Assembly (NCBI GenBank): GCA_945952425.1
Contig: CAMFIX010000161.1
Span: 1 to 6,852 of the forward strand
Direction: 5' to 3'
Source: an uncultured Pseudorhodobacter sp.
GTDB lineage: Bacteria > Pseudomonadota > Alphaproteobacteria > Rhodobacterales > Rhodobacteraceae
DNA length: 6,852 bases
Positions 4,797 through 6,852 of this stretch are shown here, piece after piece; positions within the stretch are counted from its first letter, which is position 1, and the number at the start of each line of letters is the position of its first letter. The notes beneath the pieces were generated by a model that had not been told where the DNA came from, ran no database searches, and was given only the letters and a program-made list of their open reading frames with translations. Both the position numbers and the translations under genes were made by a program.

Positions 4797-6852
4797 TTAC
4801 TTCCGCAAGGCGCCGCCGGTGGCCTTGGTCACCTTCTCGACGATCTTCGCGCTGACCGCTTCGATCTCGGCATCGGTCAGGGTCTTGTCCTTCGGCTGCA
4901 ACCGCACCGACAGCGCAATCGACTTCTTGCCCGGCCCCATCTGCGCCTCGGCCTTCTCGCCCGTGAACTGGTCGAAGACCGCGACCTTCTCGATCAAGAC
5001 CTTGTCGGCCCCCAAAGCCGCATTGACCGCCGTCAGCGCCTCGACCTTCGCATCCACCACGAAAGCGAAATCGCGCTCCACCGCTTGCAGGTCCGACAGG
5101 CCAAGCGCCGGCCGGGTCGGGACTTTCACCTTGGGCTCGGGGACATTGGCCACCGCCACGGTCAAAGCCATCGCCGGGCCCTTCACGCCGATCTGCGCCA
5201 GAACCCGGGGGTGAATCTCGCCAAAGGTCGCCAGCATGTTCGGCCCGAGGCCGATCACGCCCGACCGCCCCGGATGGAACCAGGCAGGCACCTTGCGGCC
5301 GATCTGGGTGCGGGCGGGAGCGCCCAAAGCCGCCAGCACCGCCTCGGCATCCGCCTTGACGTCATAGACATCCACCGGACGGCGCGAGCCGAAGGGGTCA
5401 CGCGCCGCCGCCGCTCCGACCAGCAGAGCGGTCGCCATCAGCGCCTGTTCCCCGGGCTCGCCGCCCGAGAACACCGGGCCGACCTCGAAGAGCCCAAGGT
5501 CCATGAACCGCCGCGCGTGGTTGCGGGCCGCGGCGCGCAAGAGCCCGGGCAGCAGGTCGGGGCGCAGATGCGTCATCTCCGAGGAGATCGGGTTTTCCAC
5601 CCGCACGGCCTCTGTCCCGCCGCCGAAAAGACCCGCGTCAGCGCCGTCGATGAAGCTGTAGGTCACACATTCGTTGTAGCCCAAAGCCGCCAGAGTCCGC
5701 CGCGCCGCGCGCTCTTTCACCTGCAGCGCGGTCAGGATCGGGCGGGGTACGCCCGCCGTCGCCCGGGCCAGCGGCTTGCCCTGCAGCTTGGTCAGGCTCG
5801 CAATGCGCGCCACCTCTTCCACCAGGTCGGCCTCGCCCAGCACATCCGGGCGCCAGGTCGGCGGGGTCGCCATATCGCCCTTCAGGGTGAAGCCCAAGGC
5901 CTCCAGCGTCGCGCGTTGGGTCGCCTCGGGGATCTCCATCCCCACCAGAGAGATCACCCGCGCCGGGTCCAGCCGGTAGGCGCGCGCCACATCCTTCGGC
6001 GCGCCGTCCTGCACGACGGCAGAGGCCTCGCCGCCGCAGAGGTCGAGGATCATCTCGGTCGCCAGTTCCAGCCCCGGAAGGGTGAATTCCGGGTCCACCC
6101 CACGCTCGAACCGATAGCGCGCGTCGGAGTTGACCTTCAGCGCGCGGCCCGTCGTGGCGACGGTGATCGGGTCCCACCAGGCCGATTCCAGGAAGACATC
6201 CGTGGTGTCGTCACTGCAGCCCGAGGCTTCGCCGCCCATGATCCCGGCGAGGCTTTCCACCTGCAGATCGTCGGAAATCGCCATCATCCCGGCGGCAAGC
6301 GTATAGGTCTTGCCGTCGAGCGCCAGCAGCGTCTCGCCGCCTGCCGCGGGATGGATGCGCAGCCCGCCCTTGACCTTGGCCGCGTCGAAAACGTGCAGGG
6401 GCCGGTTCAGGTCATAGGTGAAATAGTTCGTCACATCGACCAAGGCGTTGATCGGCCGCAGGCCGATGGCCTTCAGCCGCGCCTGCAGCCAGTCCGGCGA
6501 GGGGCCGTTCTTGACGCCGCGAATGAGCCGCCCTGCGAAATGCGGGCAGCCCTTTGCCTTCAAGGTCGCGTCGATGGAGACGCTGATCGGGCAGGGGAAG
6601 CCGCCGGGGACGTGCTCCAGCTCCAGCGGTTTCAGCACGCCGAGCCCCCGCGCCGCGAGGTCGCGGGCCACGCCGCGCACGCCAAGCGCGTCGGGGCGGT
6701 TGGGGGTGATCTTGATCTCGATCATCGGATCGGTGAAGCCCGGCCGGTTCTCGGCCAGCCAATCGACGAAACGCTCGCCGACCGCGCCCGAGGGCAGCTC
6801 GATGATGCCGTGGGGCTCGTCCGAGAGCAGCAGCTCGCGTTCCGAGCACATC
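4797..6852 (-). CDS. pheT: Phenylalanine--tRNA ligase beta subunit (5' end cut by window)
   Basis: PheT is the beta subunit of the cytoplasmic (alpha-beta)2 enzyme that charges tRNA-Phe; it binds the tRNA and edits Tyr-tRNA-Phe. The visible 684 residues begin at MCSERELLLSDEPHGI, an internal family signature, so about 110-120 N-terminal residues, including most of the OB-type tRNA-binding domain, lie beyond the edge. That methionine is not the start. In window numbering: ITPNRPDALGVRGVARDL at 48-65; the B3/B4 editing region at about 104-275, with LVDVTNY (137-143), LHVFDAAK (152-159) and GIMGGEASG (203-211); the B5 domain at about 288-355, with PTWRPDVLGEADLVEEVAR containing the Mg-ligand pattern Asp336, Asp342, Glu345, Glu346; the synthetase-like core at about 365-570; and the FDX-ACB anticodon-binding domain at about 588-684 (VERDFAFVVD, LFDQFTG-type AVFDQFTGEK). 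The frame is intact and ends naturally in TAA. pheS would be expected upstream, outside the window. Confidence 0.98.
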   Translation of the reverse strand, partial: MCSERELLLSDEPHGIIELPSGAVGERFVDWLAENRPGFTDPMIEIKITPNRPDALGVRGVARDLAARGLGVLKPLELEHVPGGFPCPISVSIDATLKAKGCPHFAGRLIRGVKNGPSPDWLQARLKAIGLRPINALVDVTNYFTYDLNRPLHVFDAAKVKGGLRIHPAAGGETLLALDGKTYTLAAGMMAISDDLQVESLAGIMGGEASGCSDDTTDVFLESAWWDPITVATTGRALKVNSDARYRFERGVDPEFTLPGLELATEMILDLCGGEASAVVQDGAPKDVARAYRLDPARVISLVGMEIPEATQRATLEALGFTLKGDMATPPTWRPDVLGEADLVEEVARIASLTKLQGKPLARATAGVPRPILTALQVKERAARRTLAALGYNECVTYSFIDGADAGLFGGGTEAVRVENPISSEMTHLRPDLLPGLLRAAARNHARRFMDLGLFEVGPVFSGGEPGEQALMATALLVGAAAARDPFGSRRPVDVYDVKADAEAVLAALGAPARTQIGRKVPAWFHPGRSGVIGLGPNMLATFGEIHPRVLAQIGVKGPAMALTVAVANVPEPKVKVPTRPALGLSDLQAVERDFAFVVDAKVEALTAVNAALGADKVLIEKVAVFDQFTGEKAEAQMGPGKKSIALSVRLQPKDKTLTDAEIEAVSAKIVEKVTKATGGALRK

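Noticed and set aside
4153..5214. Plus-strand open frame (353 codons) spanning the DUF1523-pheT gap
   Set aside because: It is built from a wrong frame of DUF1523, the intergenic repeats and the antisense of pheT; no part resembles a protein family.
1..6852. An undescribed defence, mobile or biosynthetic system
   Set aside because: Every intact gene except the 85-aa, DUF1523 and cupin genes is an identifiable core function. There are no transposase, integrase, toxin, nuclease or CRISPR features and no composition shift suggesting transfer.

Overview
The window is about 6.85 kb of GC-rich chromosomal DNA from an alphaproteobacterium, most likely a member of the Rhodobacteraceae (Rhodobacter/Paracoccus/Rhodovulum-like). 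The evidence is the strong G/C bias at third codon positions, the character of the proteins (a Trm112-type protein with few cysteines, a DUF1523 protein, alphaproteobacterial-type PheT), and intergenic elements of the form GC hairpin plus ATATTTGGGCAAATGTGA, which I associate with this family from memory. The genus is an inference; no search was run.

Layout, left to right. (1) Positions 1-215, plus strand: the last 11 codons of an unidentified upstream gene, overlapping by ATGA a 60-aa Trm112-family protein. (2) 333-1190, plus: an L,D-transpeptidase lipoprotein (YkuD fold, catalytic Cys189). (3) 1191-1397: a convergent gap with two GC-rich hairpins and one copy of the gene-end repeat. (4) 1398-1748, minus: a small cupin protein, divergent from (5) panB (1882-2715) and panC (2712-3509), a translationally coupled pair for pantothenate synthesis. 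(6) 3553-3810 and 3818-4420, plus: an 85-aa two-helix membrane protein and a DUF1523 membrane protein, closely spaced and possibly read through from panBC. (7) 4421-4796: a convergent gap with a second repeat copy, a bidirectional terminator-like hairpin and a third, inverted repeat copy. (8) 4797-6852, minus: most of pheT, cut at its 5' end by the window edge.

How the genes work together: panB and panC form a clear pathway unit. PanB makes ketopantoate, and PanC joins pantoate to beta-alanine. The ketopantoate reductase between them is not in the window. The 85-aa protein and DUF1523 protein look like a second unit at the membrane with no assigned role. The remaining genes are unrelated housekeeping functions: cell-wall crosslinking, a methyltransferase-partner-like protein and tRNA charging.

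I see no phage, insertion sequence, CRISPR array, RNA gene or defence-type cluster. The most interesting non-coding signal is the gene-end element. All three copies lie downstream of a stop codon, read in the same direction as the gene they follow, with a GC-rich hairpin first and the A/T-rich core second.
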